DNA of 64,000 nucleotides from Streptomyces deccanensis (GCF_022385335.1 NZ_CP092431.1:1-64000); one strand, 5' to 3'. Shown: positions 1-10,625, numbered from the stretch's first letter. The notes: generated by a model not told the origin, from the sequence alone. Program-made: numbers and translations.

Positions 1-1308
1 TACCAGCAGGCCGAACAGCTGGTGCGGGAGGCCGCCGGGCGTGGCCATCCCACGGCCCAGCTCCACCTGGCCCGCGCGCTGGTACTGGACGGAAAGGCCG
101 AGGATGCGGAGCGCTGGTATGCCGAGGTCGCCCAGTGCAGCGATCCGGACATCCTGCGCGCCTACGCCGACGACCTGCGTGAGCGCGGGGACCTGGATGG
201 TGCCCGGGCAGCATTGCGGGCGGCGGGTGACCGCCGCGCGATGGGCGAACTGGCCGCACTGGCGGAGGGAACGGTCGAGGTGGAGCAGGCGGCCCGGGAG
301 GCCTTCGCTGCGGGCGAAGCCACCCCGCTGAAGACCCTCGCCGAACAGGCCGAGGCCGAAGGGCGTGCCGCTGACGCGGCGAGGCTGTACGGGGATGCAA
401 TCGAGGTCTTCGAACGCCGACGCCGCCAGCGGGAGGAGGGCATGGATTTCATCAACTTCGAAGCAGGCCCTCGCTCCCTGCTCGATTACGTCAACCCGGC
501 GGTGCTGCCCATGCCGCCCGGGGAGACCTGGGCGCTGCGCCAGCTGGTGGCTCTGCTGGACGCCACGCAGGGCGCGGCGGCGGGCGACGACGCGCTCGGG
601 GAGGTTACCCGGGCCGGGAATGCCTGGGCGCTGGAGCGGCTGCTGCGGCGGCTGCGTGAGCGCAATCAGGAGCAGGAGGCACAGGCCCTGCTGGACCGGG
701 AGGTGGGGCAGGGCACCCCATGGGCGCTGTGGGTGCAGGCCTACCGCGCGGTGCACGACGAGCAGGTGACGGACGACGTCCGCCGCACGCTGCTGGAGCG
801 TGCGGCGCAGGCACGTGTGGGCCAGGCGGTGAAGATGCTGATGGAGCGGGCCGAACAGGCTGGTCGGGCCGGTGAAGCCGACCAGTGGGCGCTGCACGCC
901 GCCGCCCGCGGCTACACCACGCCGCTGTGGGAGCTGGTGCGCAGCCGCGAGGAGGGCGGGCAGTGGGAGGAGGCCGAGCAGCTCGCCTGGAGGGCACCGG
1001 CCGGCCAGCGGTCCTGGGCCTTGCGTCGTCTGGCGCGGGAACGGACCGGGGAGCACGCCACGGCTTTGCTGCGACACGCCTGTGACGAGGCCCTGGCATG
1101 GGCGCCGGGGCTGCTCGCTGAACGCCTCGAGGCAGCGGGCGAGTTCGCGCAGGCCGAGCAGCTCGCACGCACGGCCGCCGACGCCGGGGACCGGCAGGCG
1201 CTGGAAGAACTCGCCGTGCAGCGCAAGGACGACGACCCCGACCGGCAGTGGCTGGCGCTGCTGGCGAACGGGCTGACAGCCGAGGGGACTCCCGCCGCCC
1301 CGTGGTGA
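1..1308 (+). CDS. Helical-repeat (TPR/Sel1-like) protein, 5' end outside window
   Basis: The frame is open from base 1 (Y-Q-Q-A-E-Q-L leading into VREAAG), so the gene starts upstream; the GTG at 22 is probably internal. About 435 residues are visible and end in a TGA. The protein is a run of degenerate helical hairpins with recurring Ala/Leu/Trp spacing (for example AQLHLARALVLDG, WALRRLARER, QALEELA), as in TPR or Sel1-like solenoids. No catalytic motif, signal peptide or membrane segment is visible. Such repeats normally act as protein-binding scaffolds; partner and pathway cannot be read from this sequence. The C-terminus (GLTAEGTPAAPW) looks natural, so this may be the tail of a larger effector or regulator. 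The repeat fold is confidently seen; the function is unknown. Confidence 0.7.
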   Translation, partial: YQQAEQLVREAAGRGHPTAQLHLARALVLDGKAEDAERWYAEVAQCSDPDILRAYADDLRERGDLDGARAALRAAGDRRAMGELAALAEGTVEVEQAAREAFAAGEATPLKTLAEQAEAEGRAADAARLYGDAIEVFERRRRQREEGMDFINFEAGPRSLLDYVNPAVLPMPPGETWALRQLVALLDATQGAAAGDDALGEVTRAGNAWALERLLRRLRERNQEQEAQALLDREVGQGTPWALWVQAYRAVHDEQVTDDVRRTLLERAAQARVGQAVKMLMERAEQAGRAGEADQWALHAAARGYTTPLWELVRSREEGGQWEEAEQLAWRAPAGQRSWALRRLARERTGEHATALLRHACDEALAWAPGLLAERLEAAGEFAQAEQLARTAADAGDRQALEELAVQRKDDDPDRQWLALLANGLTAEGTPAAPW

Positions 1309-1550
1309 CCGTTCTCGCGACATCGGAAACGGCGAGCCCATGGCGGCGAAGACGTCAGTGCCCGCCTCGCAGAGCCCGGCAGCCAGGGCTTAGCCGAAAG
1401 CCGGCCAGGACCGCGGCGGAACTGGGACGGCAGCCAGCACGCAAAGAGTGCGCCGCCCGCCGCCGGAAGGTGAACCCCGCAGCCTGCGCGTCGGGATAGC
1501 CGTCGCGCGTGGCCTTCAGCTCGCAGATGGGGTGCTGTGCATGCTGTCCT

Positions 1551-1590
1551 GGTGTGCTGGTGTGCTGGTGTGCTGGTGTGCTGGTGTGCT
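1551..1590 (+). repeat. Five perfect tandem copies of an 8-bp unit (GGTGTGCT)
   Basis: Five uninterrupted 8-bp copies run from 1551 to 1590 in the gap downstream of the helical-repeat gene. The unit is not a multiple of three and lies in no convincing gene. It is a slippage-prone minisatellite. The rest of 1309-1705 shows no supportable gene. Confidence 0.85.
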
Positions 1591-1705
1591 GCAGTGGTGC
1601 ATGGTCTGAGTCGGCCCCACCATCCGACCGATGAAGGGACACAAGCCGTGGCTCAGCGGACTACAGACGACCAGCCCTAAGCCCTGCCCCCCCGCCCTCG
1701 CATCC

Positions 1706-1860
1706 ATGACCCTGCTGGTCGCCGCCGTCATCGTCCACGACAAAGCCACGGGTCGCGTCGTGATCCTTCAGCGCAGCCAGAACGCCAAGTTCGCCCAGGG
1801 CATGTGGGACCTTCCTGTCGGCAAGAGCGAACCTGGCCACTCGGACGGGCGGTTGCTGCG
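1706..1860 (+). pseudogene. Truncated NUDIX hydrolase remnant
   Basis: From the ATG at 1706 the translation reads MTLLVAAVIVHDKATGRVV, then LQRSQNAKF and GMWDLPVGKSEPG. This is the beginning of a NUDIX fold: the first beta strands, the substrate-side loop and the first residues of the Nudix box (G..E). The box is then lost: the REUXEEXGU half is absent and the reading runs into the promoter of the next gene. The frame stays open into the HTH gene, which gives a misleading 508-aa reading frame. The promoter palindrome between them and the ATG at 1907 argue that this is a decayed fragment and not a NUDIX-HTH fusion. Confidence 0.6.
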
Positions 1861-1873
1861 CCTGCGCGACTCC

Positions 1874-1906
1874 CATTATAGACTTCAGGAAGTCTATAAT
1901 GGCGCC
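1874..1906 (+). promoter_or_regulatory. Palindromic operator/promoter with consensus -10 and leaderless start
   Basis: A perfect inverted repeat has arms CATTATAGACTT (1874-1885) and AAGTCTATAATG (1890-1901) with spacer CAGG. The right arm contains a perfect -10 hexamer TATAAT at 1895-1900. The downstream ATG at 1907 lies six bases after it, so the transcript would be leaderless. The left arm carries TATAAT on the minus strand, so the site is symmetric and could fire both ways. No good -35 is seen, as expected for an activated or extended -10-type promoter. The natural candidate binder is the HTH protein encoded just downstream (autoregulation, inferred). Confidence 0.75.
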
Positions 1907-3157
1907 ATGCCTCGACGGATCGAACCGTTCGCTGCGGGTTCGCTCGTACTGTTGAGAAGGAAGGCTGGCATGACGCAAGCTCAGCTGGGCGCGGTGATCG
2001 GGGTGTCGGCCCGGCAGATCGCTTCGTACGAACAGGGTGCTCACGCCCCTTCACCGCGTCGGCTGCGCCTGATGGCCCAGGCGCTGAGGACCTCTGCGCA
2101 CGAGCTGGCGGGGGTTCCTGCAGGTGAGGAGTCGCTGGCCGACCTGCGGCGGTTTGCGGGACTGGACCGGGTGGATGTGGTTGCCCTGCTGGACGCGGCG
2201 CTGCCCGACGAACTGGGCAGGGTGACGGAGTGGAAGCTGCAGGCGATGGAGAACGGCCGTGCGGTGACGGCCTGGTTGTCGCAGGAGGCGCTGCAGGAGA
2301 TCATCCCGGCTCTGGCGAAGATCTACCGTGTGCCGGTGCGGACGGTACGCCGCAGTTGGTTCAGGTCGTTTCCGGAGCAGGGGTACCTGCTGCGGGCACC
2401 GCGGACGGCAGACCGTGAGCAGGGACAGCGGCGTGCCGGCTCCCGCACATGGGAAGAGCTCACGCGACGTCAGCGCGCCTATCTGGTCGCGTGCTTCCGG
2501 GAGGATCAGCAGGCTGAGAAGCGAGCCGCGGGGAGCCGGGCAGCAGGGCATGCCCCGGGACGGGCGGCGCAGTGGCGTCGGATCCCCTTCACGGTGAGGG
2601 CCGATCCGGCGTTCACCGGCTACACCCGCATCCAGGAGCGGCTGCGGGCGGAGGGCTGGCACGATGCCGGCGCCGGCGCGACGCTGCACGCGCTGGCGCG
2701 GCGAGATCTGCTGCGGGTGAGCGAGGACGAGGTGGAGGTGTTTCCGCTCGGGTTCGTGCCACGCGTCGTGGTCGAGATGACCCGTGCGGGGCGAGCCTGC
2801 GTGCGGGCAGGCCTGAAAGAACGCCCCGCCGGCCACGCCCCGGGGGATCTGCTGTCGCAGTGGCTGTGGACTGTTCTGGTCAAAGTGGCCGAGGCAGGCG
2901 AGGCAGGGCTGGCGGAGGACGCCCTGTGGGGGCGGGCCAAGTTCTATCTCGGTACCGGCTACCGTCCCGGCGGCGCACTGAGCCGCGGATTCATCGACTG
3001 CCTGCCCGACGAAGGCGACGGGCACCAGGAGCGGGTGTATCGGTGGGTGGTCACCGCAGCCGGCTGGGATCACATCCGTCACCATGCGGCGGATTACCGG
3101 GAGTTGTACCCGGGGATTGCCGCCGATACGGCCGTGGAGCGTGTTTCGGAAAACTGA
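1907..3157 (+). CDS. XRE-type HTH protein of the pPIWI-RE locus
   Basis: A 416-aa protein. Residues about 12-65 form an XRE/Cro-type helix-turn-helix (LVLLRRKAGMTQAQLGAVIG, then ARQIASYEQG). The remaining 350 residues are not a family I can name; they contain an Arg-rich stretch and a C-terminal part that looks like winged-helix or charged helical segments. The start at 1907 is chosen because a consensus -10 lies six bases upstream (leaderless) and because the upstream open frame encodes only a NUDIX remnant. It lies about 60 bp ahead of the pPIWI-RE nuclease gene on the same strand, so it may be a transcriptional regulator of that module or a fourth component. The HTH is clear; the role is inferred from position. 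Confidence 0.75.
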   Translation: MPRRIEPFAAGSLVLLRRKAGMTQAQLGAVIGVSARQIASYEQGAHAPSPRRLRLMAQALRTSAHELAGVPAGEESLADLRRFAGLDRVDVVALLDAALPDELGRVTEWKLQAMENGRAVTAWLSQEALQEIIPALAKIYRVPVRTVRRSWFRSFPEQGYLLRAPRTADREQGQRRAGSRTWEELTRRQRAYLVACFREDQQAEKRAAGSRAAGHAPGRAAQWRRIPFTVRADPAFTGYTRIQERLRAEGWHDAGAGATLHALARRDLLRVSEDEVEVFPLGFVPRVVVEMTRAGRACVRAGLKERPAGHAPGDLLSQWLWTVLVKVAEAGEAGLAEDALWGRAKFYLGTGYRPGGALSRGFIDCLPDEGDGHQERVYRWVVTAAGWDHIRHHAADYRELYPGIAADTAVERVSEN

Positions 3158-3180
3158 ATTCGAACCATTGTGCGAATTCA
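3155..3180 (+). promoter_or_regulatory. Inverted repeat between HTH gene and nuclease gene
   Basis: TGAATTCG at 3155-3162 is matched by CGAATTCA at 3173-3180: a perfect 8-bp inverted repeat with a 10-base loop. It overlaps the stop codon of the HTH gene and lies about 35 bp upstream of the nuclease start. It may be an operator or a weak terminator. The locally higher AT content fits a regulatory site. No T-run follows. Confidence 0.4.
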
Positions 3181-3215
3181 TGTGCGGGGGCGGCCGATTG
3201 TCAGTGCCGCCCTTT

Positions 3216-4476
3216 ATGGTGCGTGCCGTGGATTTAGCGAACTCTCCGGCGGAGGCCGGGCTTTCCGATGCGGCCGTGCGTCACATGGTGATGGCGGCGG
3301 CCGCGATGGCCGCCAAGGCGCTCACCGACACCGAACAGCCTGCCGAGGGACGGCTGGGCACGCTGCTGGACGCCTACGGGCGCGTCCAGGCGGCCCGGGG
3401 CCCGGCAGCACCCTTGCTCTTCAGCCGGTTCCGCAGACTGCTGCAGGGAGACCTGGCCCGGCTGCTGCCTGCTTCCGTGCCGCACGGAGGAGATGGACGG
3501 AGTCCGCCTGATCGACCCGGACAGCGACTTCGACGAGGACTTCTTCGACCTGGAGATCGAGCAGCGGGTGGTCCTGCGCGCGCTGGCGAAGACCACGCAC
3601 GGCGGGCGGCCGGCCAGCACCCGGAACCTGGAGGCCGAGATGGACCAGGACCGGGTCTTCACCGCGCTGCGCAAGCGCATGGACCAGGACGCCTACGTGC
3701 ACGGGCGCTCCAGCCTGATCCGCATGCCAGCGGGCTCCGATGCGCAGCTGCGGCGGCTGAATCTGCCCAGCAGCGTCGCGGAGTTCTATCGGCCCGTCTC
3801 CTTCGATGCGACGTGGGACCGGTGGTGGTTCGCCTGCCCGGTCTGCCACTGGCCGATGAAGGTCACTGTGCACGGCACCCGGGCCGGGACCAGGACGGGC
3901 AGTGTGCGCTGCTTCCATCGCCCGCATGCGGCCTGGGGAGCCGCGTACTCCTTCAGGCTCCCGGATGCCGGGCGGGCTCCCCTGCTGCATCCGCTGTCCC
4001 GGCCGGCTGCGCTGTCGGGTGCGCAGGCGGTGCTGTTCCCGGATCTGACCGGGCAGGTACCCGAGCCGGTGCCCGTGGAGGGGCACAAGGCGCTGGCTCG
4101 GGGGGTGTGGCGCTGGACGACCGTGCCCGGCCTCGTCGAGGTCGCCCTCTTCGACGCACTCAGCGAACGGGGCCTGTCGGTGGCGTTGTGGCCGGAGCTG
4201 GATGCCTACGACCTGCAGGTCGCCGCCGGGCAGGGTGCGGGGCGGACGGAGTTCCGCATCGACGTCAAGGACTACACCTCCGCCCTGTTGCTGGCGAAGA
4301 AGATCCAGGCGGACGGCGGGGACCGGGGCGGCGCCGAGTGGCTGGTGGTGCCCGACTACCGCGAATCCAGCCTGGACCTGGTGGGGACCGTGGCGGGCGA
4401 GTTCGGGCTGAAGACCGCGACGGCGAGCGGCATCGGTGAACTGATCTGCAAGAAGGCGGGGGCGGCATGGCAGTGA
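3216..4476 (+). pseudogene. pPIWI-RE-associated PD-(D/E)XK nuclease, one frameshift
   Basis: This is the nuclease partner of the pPIWI-RE three-gene system. The reading starts at ATG 3216 (MVRAVDLANSPAEAGL) and runs to about 3470. It then continues in the next frame as PCRTEEMDGVRLIDPDSDFD to the stop at 4476, so one base is extra near 3470-3480. The intact protein would be about 419 aa. The C-terminal core shows VEVALFDALSERG, then DAYDLQV and RIDVKDY, which fits the E...D...(D/E)xK pattern of restriction-type nucleases. A possible zinc site (CPVCHWPM, later CFH) precedes it. The stop overlaps the helicase ATG at 4467 by 10 bp, which indicates tight coupling. Family assignment comes from the gene context and the nuclease motif together. 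The frameshift may be real or a consensus error. Confidence 0.7.
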
Positions 4477-7400
4477 CCAAGGCCAGGCGCCTGTCCAAGA
4501 CGGCCGGGGCGGTCGGGGCCGCGCTAGCCCTGGCAGCCCACTACTTCCCGCGCCAAGAGGAGGCAGGCGGCAGGGCCATCGCTTCGTTCCGGGACGCGGC
4601 GTTCCTGCTCAGCGGCCAGCTCGACAAGTGGGCGCGGTGGCGGGACCTGCCGCACGACGAGAAGCAGCGCATCGGCGCGGTGGTGGCGCTCGCTCCGCAG
4701 GAACTGGCCTCTGCCACCGTGTTCGCCGCCCGCGCGCGGGAGTTGCTGGACTTCGCGCACGGCGAGCCGGCCGCGTTGCCCTTCAGGTCCGCGGATCCCG
4801 CCGTGGGGCGGGCCGAGGCGGCTGTTCCGCTGGTGGGCGGGGGTTTACTGGAGTATGTCGACCGGATTCGTCAGCGGCTGCGCCGCGATCACCCCCGCAG
4901 CCGCCCGGACGAGCCGGCCGGGCCGGGCATCTGGCTGCCGCGCACGCAGTACGCGGCCGGCTCCGGGCTCATCCAGGGGCGCACCGTCATCCCTGTCTTC
5001 GCCGACGGCGGCGAAGAGGAGGCGGCGGCCCGGGCGGAGCTGCCCGAGGTGCGCACGGTGCCCTACCAGGAGGAGATTGCCCTGCCGGCCGGGGAGCTGC
5101 TCGAGCTGGCCCGTCTGATCGACGGGCGCTACCCGGCCGCGGACCGGTACGTGCACGCGGTCCTGGAGAACCTTTTTGCGCAGTTGCAGACCACGGATGC
5201 GGTACCTGCGCAGGAGCTGATCCGGCTGGGGGCGGGGCCGATGGGCATCCTCAACGCGCCCACCGGGACCGGCAAGAGTGTCCTGGTGCGCGTGGCCGCC
5301 TCCTGGTATGCAGTCAACGGCCTGACGGTCACCCTCGTGCTGCCGACGGTCGAGGCCACGCTGTCCGCGGCCTGGGACATCAGCCAGGATCTTGAGCAGC
5401 TGGGCCGTACGGAGACCTGCACGCCGCTGATGTCACCCTCGCGGTTGCACGAGCGGGCGATGAAGGCCGCCGCCCGCATCGAGGGCAGTCTGCTGGAGCA
5501 GTCGGACAAGACCCTGTGGAAGCTGGACCAGCTTTCCTACGGCTGCGCGCTCAGCCATCACACCCAGTCCAGCCATCCGTACCCGCCCGGCCAGGAGCCG
5601 TGCCGCGGGCTGTCCCCACCGCCGCCGCATGACCGACCGGGCCGCGTGCCCGTGGACGGCCACCTGCGGCAAGTATGCCCAGCACCGGCAGGCGTGCACC
5701 GCCTCGGTGGTGGTGACCAATCACCACAACTTCATGACCGGTCGCTTTCCGCTGGGCATCCGGCTGGACGGGCGGGCCGTCGCCGATGTGTCGGTGGCAG
5801 AGTTCGTGCTGCGCCGTTCGCACACCGTCATGATCGATGAGGTCGACCAGTTCCAGTCGACCGCCCTGGACTTGTGCTCCAGCGAGCTCGTCCTGGATTC
5901 GCGGCGCCAGCCGACCGTGCCCTTGCGGGAGTTGGACGAGGACAAGGCGAAACTTCCGCCCGACGCGGTCAAGGCCTTGTGCCCGACCATCAGCCACGCC
6001 CGCTATCTGTCGGAATTCCTGCTGGCCAGCGTCTGCGAAGACCTGCTGCACCTGCGCCACTACGAAGGCCACGGGCCCTCCCGTGAGCGGCCCGGCGTCA
6101 ACAGCACCGGCTGGCACCTGGCCGGCAGCCGGGACCGGCGTCTGATCACGTTGCTCTTTCCCGACGAGGGCATCACCAGCGAGCAGGAGATCCCCGACCA
6201 CCTCTTCGACCAGCTCAAAGCCCTGCGCCCGGCTCCGCCCACATCCGACGACACCGACGAGGCGGCCGGGGATGCCAGCCTGCCGCCACATCTGGAAGCG
6301 GTGCGGCGGCTGCTGGGCGACCTGCTGGCGCCCCGCGGGGAGGACCTGCTGGCCTCCGTCCAGCTGGAACTGAATGAAGTGCTGCTTGACGTCGTCAAGG
6401 ATCCGCACGACCGCGGCGAGGCCGTCGAGCTGCTGATCGTGCGGATGTGGCTGGCCGAGCTCGATGACACCCTTGGCCTGCTGCGCAACAAGACCGGTCA
6501 GCTGCGCTCGCTGGGGATGCGCTCGGCCCGCATACTCGCCCAGCGTCTGGAGACCGGGGTGGCCGCCCACATCCTGCCCTACGGCATGCTCGGCAAGGCG
6601 ATCACCGGCTACCGGGTCACCGGCCTGGACAATCCCCACAAGAACGCTGAGCTGACCGCGCAGAGCATCAGCGGCGACCCCCACACCTACACCGCTCAGC
6701 TGGGCAGCATCGTCTCCCTCGCCCTGGCCGGTGTGGAACGGCCGGTGCTGGGCCTGTCGGCCACCGCCTACTTCCCTCAGGCCGTGCGGGAGCACGTCCA
6801 CGCGGACGTGAAGTGGTGGATGACCGATGCCGCGCCCGACAGCATCCGCGCCAAGCGCCGCATGATCACCGACTCGGTCACCCAGCGGGCCATCCAGATC
6901 TCCGGCATCCCCCAGCAGCACAAACGCGAAGCGCTGATCAAACTCGGTGACCGTCTCTACGACACGGTGATCCACGACGAGCTCGCCCGCATCGCGCGCA
7001 CCGACCCCGACCGCGCGCACGCGGCGGTGGTCGTCAACTCCTACGAGCACTGCCGCCATCTCGCGCTCGGCATCCACTCCGCGGGCCAGTACACCGGCGG
7101 CCTGTGTGTCGCCGTGCCGGCCGACCGGCACTGGCGGGCCAAGCTGCCGCCTCTGCCACCCGGCATCACAGAGCTGACCCCGGACGAATTCGAGGACTTC
7201 CCCCGCCGGGGGAAGATCCTTGTCGTGCCGATGGCGCGGATCGCCCGCGGCCTGAACATCGTCATCGGCACCAAGTCGGCCATCACGCCGGTCTATCTGT
7301 GCACCCGGCCGCTGGCCCTGCTGACCGATCCGGCGGAGATGTACGCCAGTGTCAACGCCGCCGGGATCGGCTCCCTGCCCTCCATGCCCACCGCCGAGCC

Positions 7401-7755
7401 GGTAGGGGATCTCAGGGAGGCCAGGGCCGCTGCCTGGGCCCGCATGGGCATGATCATGCGGTCCGCGCCCGGGTTCATCAGCACCGCCCACGTCCTGCAG
7501 GAAGAGATCGTCGCCGGCATGGTCGTCGACATGATCCAGCTCGCCGGGCGCGCCCGCCGCGGCGGCACCGACATGACGCTCCACCTCGTCGACTACGCCT
7601 TCCACGAGGACTCCTGGCAGTCCGACCTCGCCGGCATCCTGCGCCGCATGCACCAGCGCTGGCCGGCTGATGTGCGCCGGCAGATGAACGCCATCTACCG
7701 CGAAGCCCTCGCCGCGTTCCTCGCCTACGCCGGCATCGAACCGGACGACACCTGA
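4467..7755 (+). pseudogene. DinG-type Fe-S helicase of the pPIWI-RE system, one frameshift
   Basis: A superfamily 2 helicase of about 1095 aa. Walker A (NAPTGTGKS) lies near residues 262-270, the DEAH-box equivalent is VMIDEVDQF near residue 455, and the C-terminal half contains GLSATAYFP and QLAGRARRGG (motif VI-like). Cysteines EPC, AACP, ATC and QAC around 5600-5695 match the four-Cys Fe-S cluster region of DinG/XPD helicases. The first cysteine is read in one frame and the others in the next, so a single-base shift lies between 5601 and 5628. The gene overlaps the nuclease gene by 10 bp and is followed after about 50 bp by the pPIWI-RE gene. This helicase, nuclease and pPIWI-RE trio is the published composition of the system. 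Whether the frameshift is real is uncertain. Confidence 0.8.
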
Positions 7756-7806
7756 CCCCGCCCCGCCCAGCCGCATTCACTTCAGAAAGGAAGGCCTTCT
7801 CCGCTC

Positions 7807-9673
7807 ATGCCTGCACCCACCACCCGCGCCTGCCTGGACGTGCTCGCCTACCGCTGCACCCCCACGCTGCTGGACGGGGCCACCGTCCACCTGCGCCAGT
7901 TCCCCACCAGCGTCACCTCCCTGTGGACCCTGCTGGACCGCCAGTACAAGGACATCGTCAAACGGGAGGAGGCACAGGCCCCGCACTCCGTGCTCACCGG
8001 CGCCCTGCGCTGCTTAACCGGCGGCTACGTCTTCTTCGACCCCAAACAGGGGCTGCTGGCCACCCGCCGCCCGCTCGACGACGACACCCTGCGCGACGCG
8101 TTCACCCTCCTGCACAGTCTCGTCCTGGGCCACCACCCCGACGACATCGACCTCAACCGGCCCACCCCGCTGGCCGAACGCGTCGCCGAAACCATGCCGC
8201 AGGAACGGCTGCTGGCCGACTACCTCATCACCCCGGACGGCCCGCAGACGCCGGACTCCTCCACCGCCGGCCGGCAGCCGGACGCGGCCAACTGGGTCTA
8301 CAGCACCGTCGCCTGGGACCTGGCCCACCGCCTCGCCCAGCGCACCTGGAGGGTGGACGGCCAGGACATCGCCCTGAGACCGGACAGCAGCGGCGGCCTG
8401 ATCGCCTGGCAGCAGCCCTGGTCCAACAAGGCCGGAACCGCGCACGCGCTGGCCCGGGTGCGGCTGGCTCTGAAGACCCTGCCCAATGTCGCCGACCCGA
8501 TCCTCGTGGTCTCCTCCCAGGCCACCCGCATCAGCCGCACAATGGCCTACGCGCGCACCGTGCTGGCCGAACAGGCTGAGACCGCCCTGCCGATCGTCGA
8601 GGTCGAAATGGCTGGACGCGGCCGCGTCCGCCGCATCCACCGCATGTCCCTGCAGACCCTGGCCCGCCTCGGCATGGACCACTCCGTCCTGCACAACATC
8701 CAGCAGCGTGTCGAGGCCGAGCAGAACGCCGATGCCCGGGGCGACAACGAATCCCAGGATGAAGCCGAGGCCGGAACAGTGGGACTCGGCCCCATCCGCC
8801 CCGTCCAGGGCAAGACCTTCTCCTTCCCCGTCGGCCGCGGTGTCGGCATGCACCACCTGCGCGAACTCGACCGCCACATCGGACAGATCCTCGCCCCTAC
8901 CCCCCTGACCGTCGTCCAGGACTCCCGCGCCCGCGGCTTCAAGCAGCTGCCCCAGGCCGAACTGTCCGTGCAGCCGGGCGACATCATCCGCTCTCTAGAC
9001 GCCATGAATTACCAGCACCTGAGGCTGGTGTGCCTGTGGTACCGGGACGAGATGCGCCAGCGCATGATCCATGGCCTCGCCAGCGTCTTCGGCCTCGACC
9101 CGCAGACCATCGATCCCGCCGAGGGCATTCCCGTGCCCCTGGACGCAGGCCGCGTCAGCGCCGTCTTCCACTGCGTCCCCGACTTCCTCGTCCACGGCCC
9201 CACGGCCGGACAGGAAACCGCCGTCGCACACATCCCCTCGCTCAAGAAGGAGCCGGCCACCCTCGTCGGTGTCTGGGCGGAGACCGAATTCGACGCCGCA
9301 GCCGAGGAAGAGGACGCCATGCCGCCGGCCGACCGTGCGGGCACGGCGTCCGGGCCCGGCCCGGACGAGGACGCCAAGCACCAGGCACGGCGCACCCTGG
9401 CGCGACTCGGGTTCGTCTCCCAGTTCACCGCCGACCGCAAGGAAGCCAAGCGCAAGAAGCCGAACGGGAAACAGACCGACCACCAGGTGATCCTGTCGCT
9501 GCTGGATCTGTGCCGCAGCCTGGGCATCATCGACCGCCGCATCGACCAGGTCATGGTCGATGCCATCGGCCCCCACGCGGCCGACCAGGTCGCGCACTGC
9601 GGAATCCACGTGCGCCGCCAAAGCCGCCAGGGCAAGGACCGCACCGCCAAGATCTGCGTGACTGCCAGCGTCC
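7807..9673 (+). pseudogene. pPIWI-RE protein, N-terminal part (interrupted by IS3 element)
   Basis: The ATG at 7807 follows a purine-rich RBS (AGAAAGGAAGG, about 13 bp upstream). The frame is intact for 622 codons up to 9673, where an IS3-family element enters. Joining 9673 to 11003 restores one uninterrupted 934-aa protein; the insertion plus its duplicated TCC is 1329 bp, a multiple of three. This part should hold the N-terminal and MID-like portions of the prokaryotic PIWI family pPIWI-RE; the RNase H-like PIWI part starts near the break. A disordered acidic insert (AAEEEDAMPPADR and following) sits around residues 498-525. pPIWI-RE proteins are predicted guide-dependent nucleases that act with their nuclease and helicase partners against invading DNA or R-loops. 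Confidence 0.8.
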
Positions 9674-9704
9674 TGAGGTTCCCCCGCTGCGCGGGAGTGG
9701 CTGA

Positions 9705-10625
9705 CTAGCAGGTCAGGGCGGGTTGACGTGGTTTCAGGTTCACTTGTTCGGCCGCTGCCTGGTCGGCGTAGTGCTTCTCCTCGAACTCGATGGGGCTGAG
9801 GTAGCCGAGGCGCTTCTGGATGCGGCGGGGGTTATAGAAGCCGTCGATGTACTCGAAGAGCGCGAGGTTCGCCTCGGCTCTGGTGTCGAAGGTCCGTCCG
9901 CGGATGCACTCGGTCTTGATCAGCATCCACAGGTTCTCCGCCAGGGCATTGTCGAAGGAGTCGCCGACCGAGCCCATGGACGCTTGAACACCTGCTCTGA
10001 CCAGGCGGGTTGTGAGCTTGATAGACGTGTATTGCGTGCCGTGATCGGCATGGTGGACGAGTTCGCCAGGGGCGACCTCGCGGCTGGCCAGTGCGTACTC
10101 GAGCGAGGTGAGGACCAGGTCGGCGTCCGCGCGGGCGGAGGTCTCCCAGGCCACGACTCTGCGGGAGAAGGCGTCGCGGATCGCCGACAGCCACAGTGGC
10201 CCCTCCAGGGTGGGAATCATGGTCAGGTCGGTGACCCACAACCGGTTCGGCGCGAGTGCGGTGAAGTCGCGTTGCACCAGGTCAGGGGCGAGGTCGGCGT
10301 CTGGGTCGCGGCGGGTGAAGCCCTTGCTCCTGCGGGGGCTGATCCCGGCCAGGCCGGCCTGGCGCATGAGCCGCTCGACCCGCTTGCGGCCGACGTGGAC
10401 GCCCTCGCGCTTCAGGACGGCATGGATCCTGGGCGATCCGTAGATCCCGCCGGAGTCCTGGTGGATCCGTCGGATCTGCCCGGTCAGCTCGGTGTCCTGG
10501 CGGATCCGTTCGCAGGGGTCCTTCTCAGCCTGGCGCCAGCGGTAGTAGGTGGAGGAGGGGATGTGCAGTTCCCGCAGTACGGGCTCGACCCCCAGGTGCG
10601 GGTGCTCGTCTAGGAGTGCGGTCAC
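9705..10625 (-). CDS. IS3-family transposase OrfB (DDE integrase), copy A
   Basis: A 306-aa retroviral-integrase-type transposase. The N-terminus (YYRWRQ, HTH_21-like region) is followed by the rve core: LWVTDLTMIP (first D), LVHHADHGTQYTS (second D) and the E in FDNALAENLWMLIKTE, with the closing YNPRRIQKRLGYLSP block typical of IS3. The start GTG at 10625 overlaps the orfA stop as GTGA (10622-10625), so orfB is probably translated by coupling; in other IS3 elements a frameshift is used. All catalytic residues are present, so the element could be active. The coding sequence matches the copy at 34884-35804 residue for residue. Confidence 0.95.
   Translation of the reverse strand: MTALLDEHPHLGVEPVLRELHIPSSTYYRWRQAEKDPCERIRQDTELTGQIRRIHQDSGGIYGSPRIHAVLKREGVHVGRKRVERLMRQAGLAGISPRRSKGFTRRDPDADLAPDLVQRDFTALAPNRLWVTDLTMIPTLEGPLWLSAIRDAFSRRVVAWETSARADADLVLTSLEYALASREVAPGELVHHADHGTQYTSIKLTTRLVRAGVQASMGSVGDSFDNALAENLWMLIKTECIRGRTFDTRAEANLALFEYIDGFYNPRRIQKRLGYLSPIEFEEKHYADQAAAEQVNLKPRQPALTC

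Noticed and set aside
1551..1590. CRISPR-like repeat array
   Set aside because: An 8-bp unit without spacers is a simple tandem repeat; no cas genes are present.
1631..3157. A 508-aa NUDIX-HTH fusion protein
   Set aside because: A consensus -10 and a palindrome lie between the parts, the Nudix box is incomplete, and the HTH gene has its own leaderless ATG.
5551..7776. 741-aa minus-strand open frame opposite the DinG helicase
   Set aside because: It is the antisense shadow of a high-GC gene; the opposite strand has Walker A, DEVD and Fe-S cysteines.
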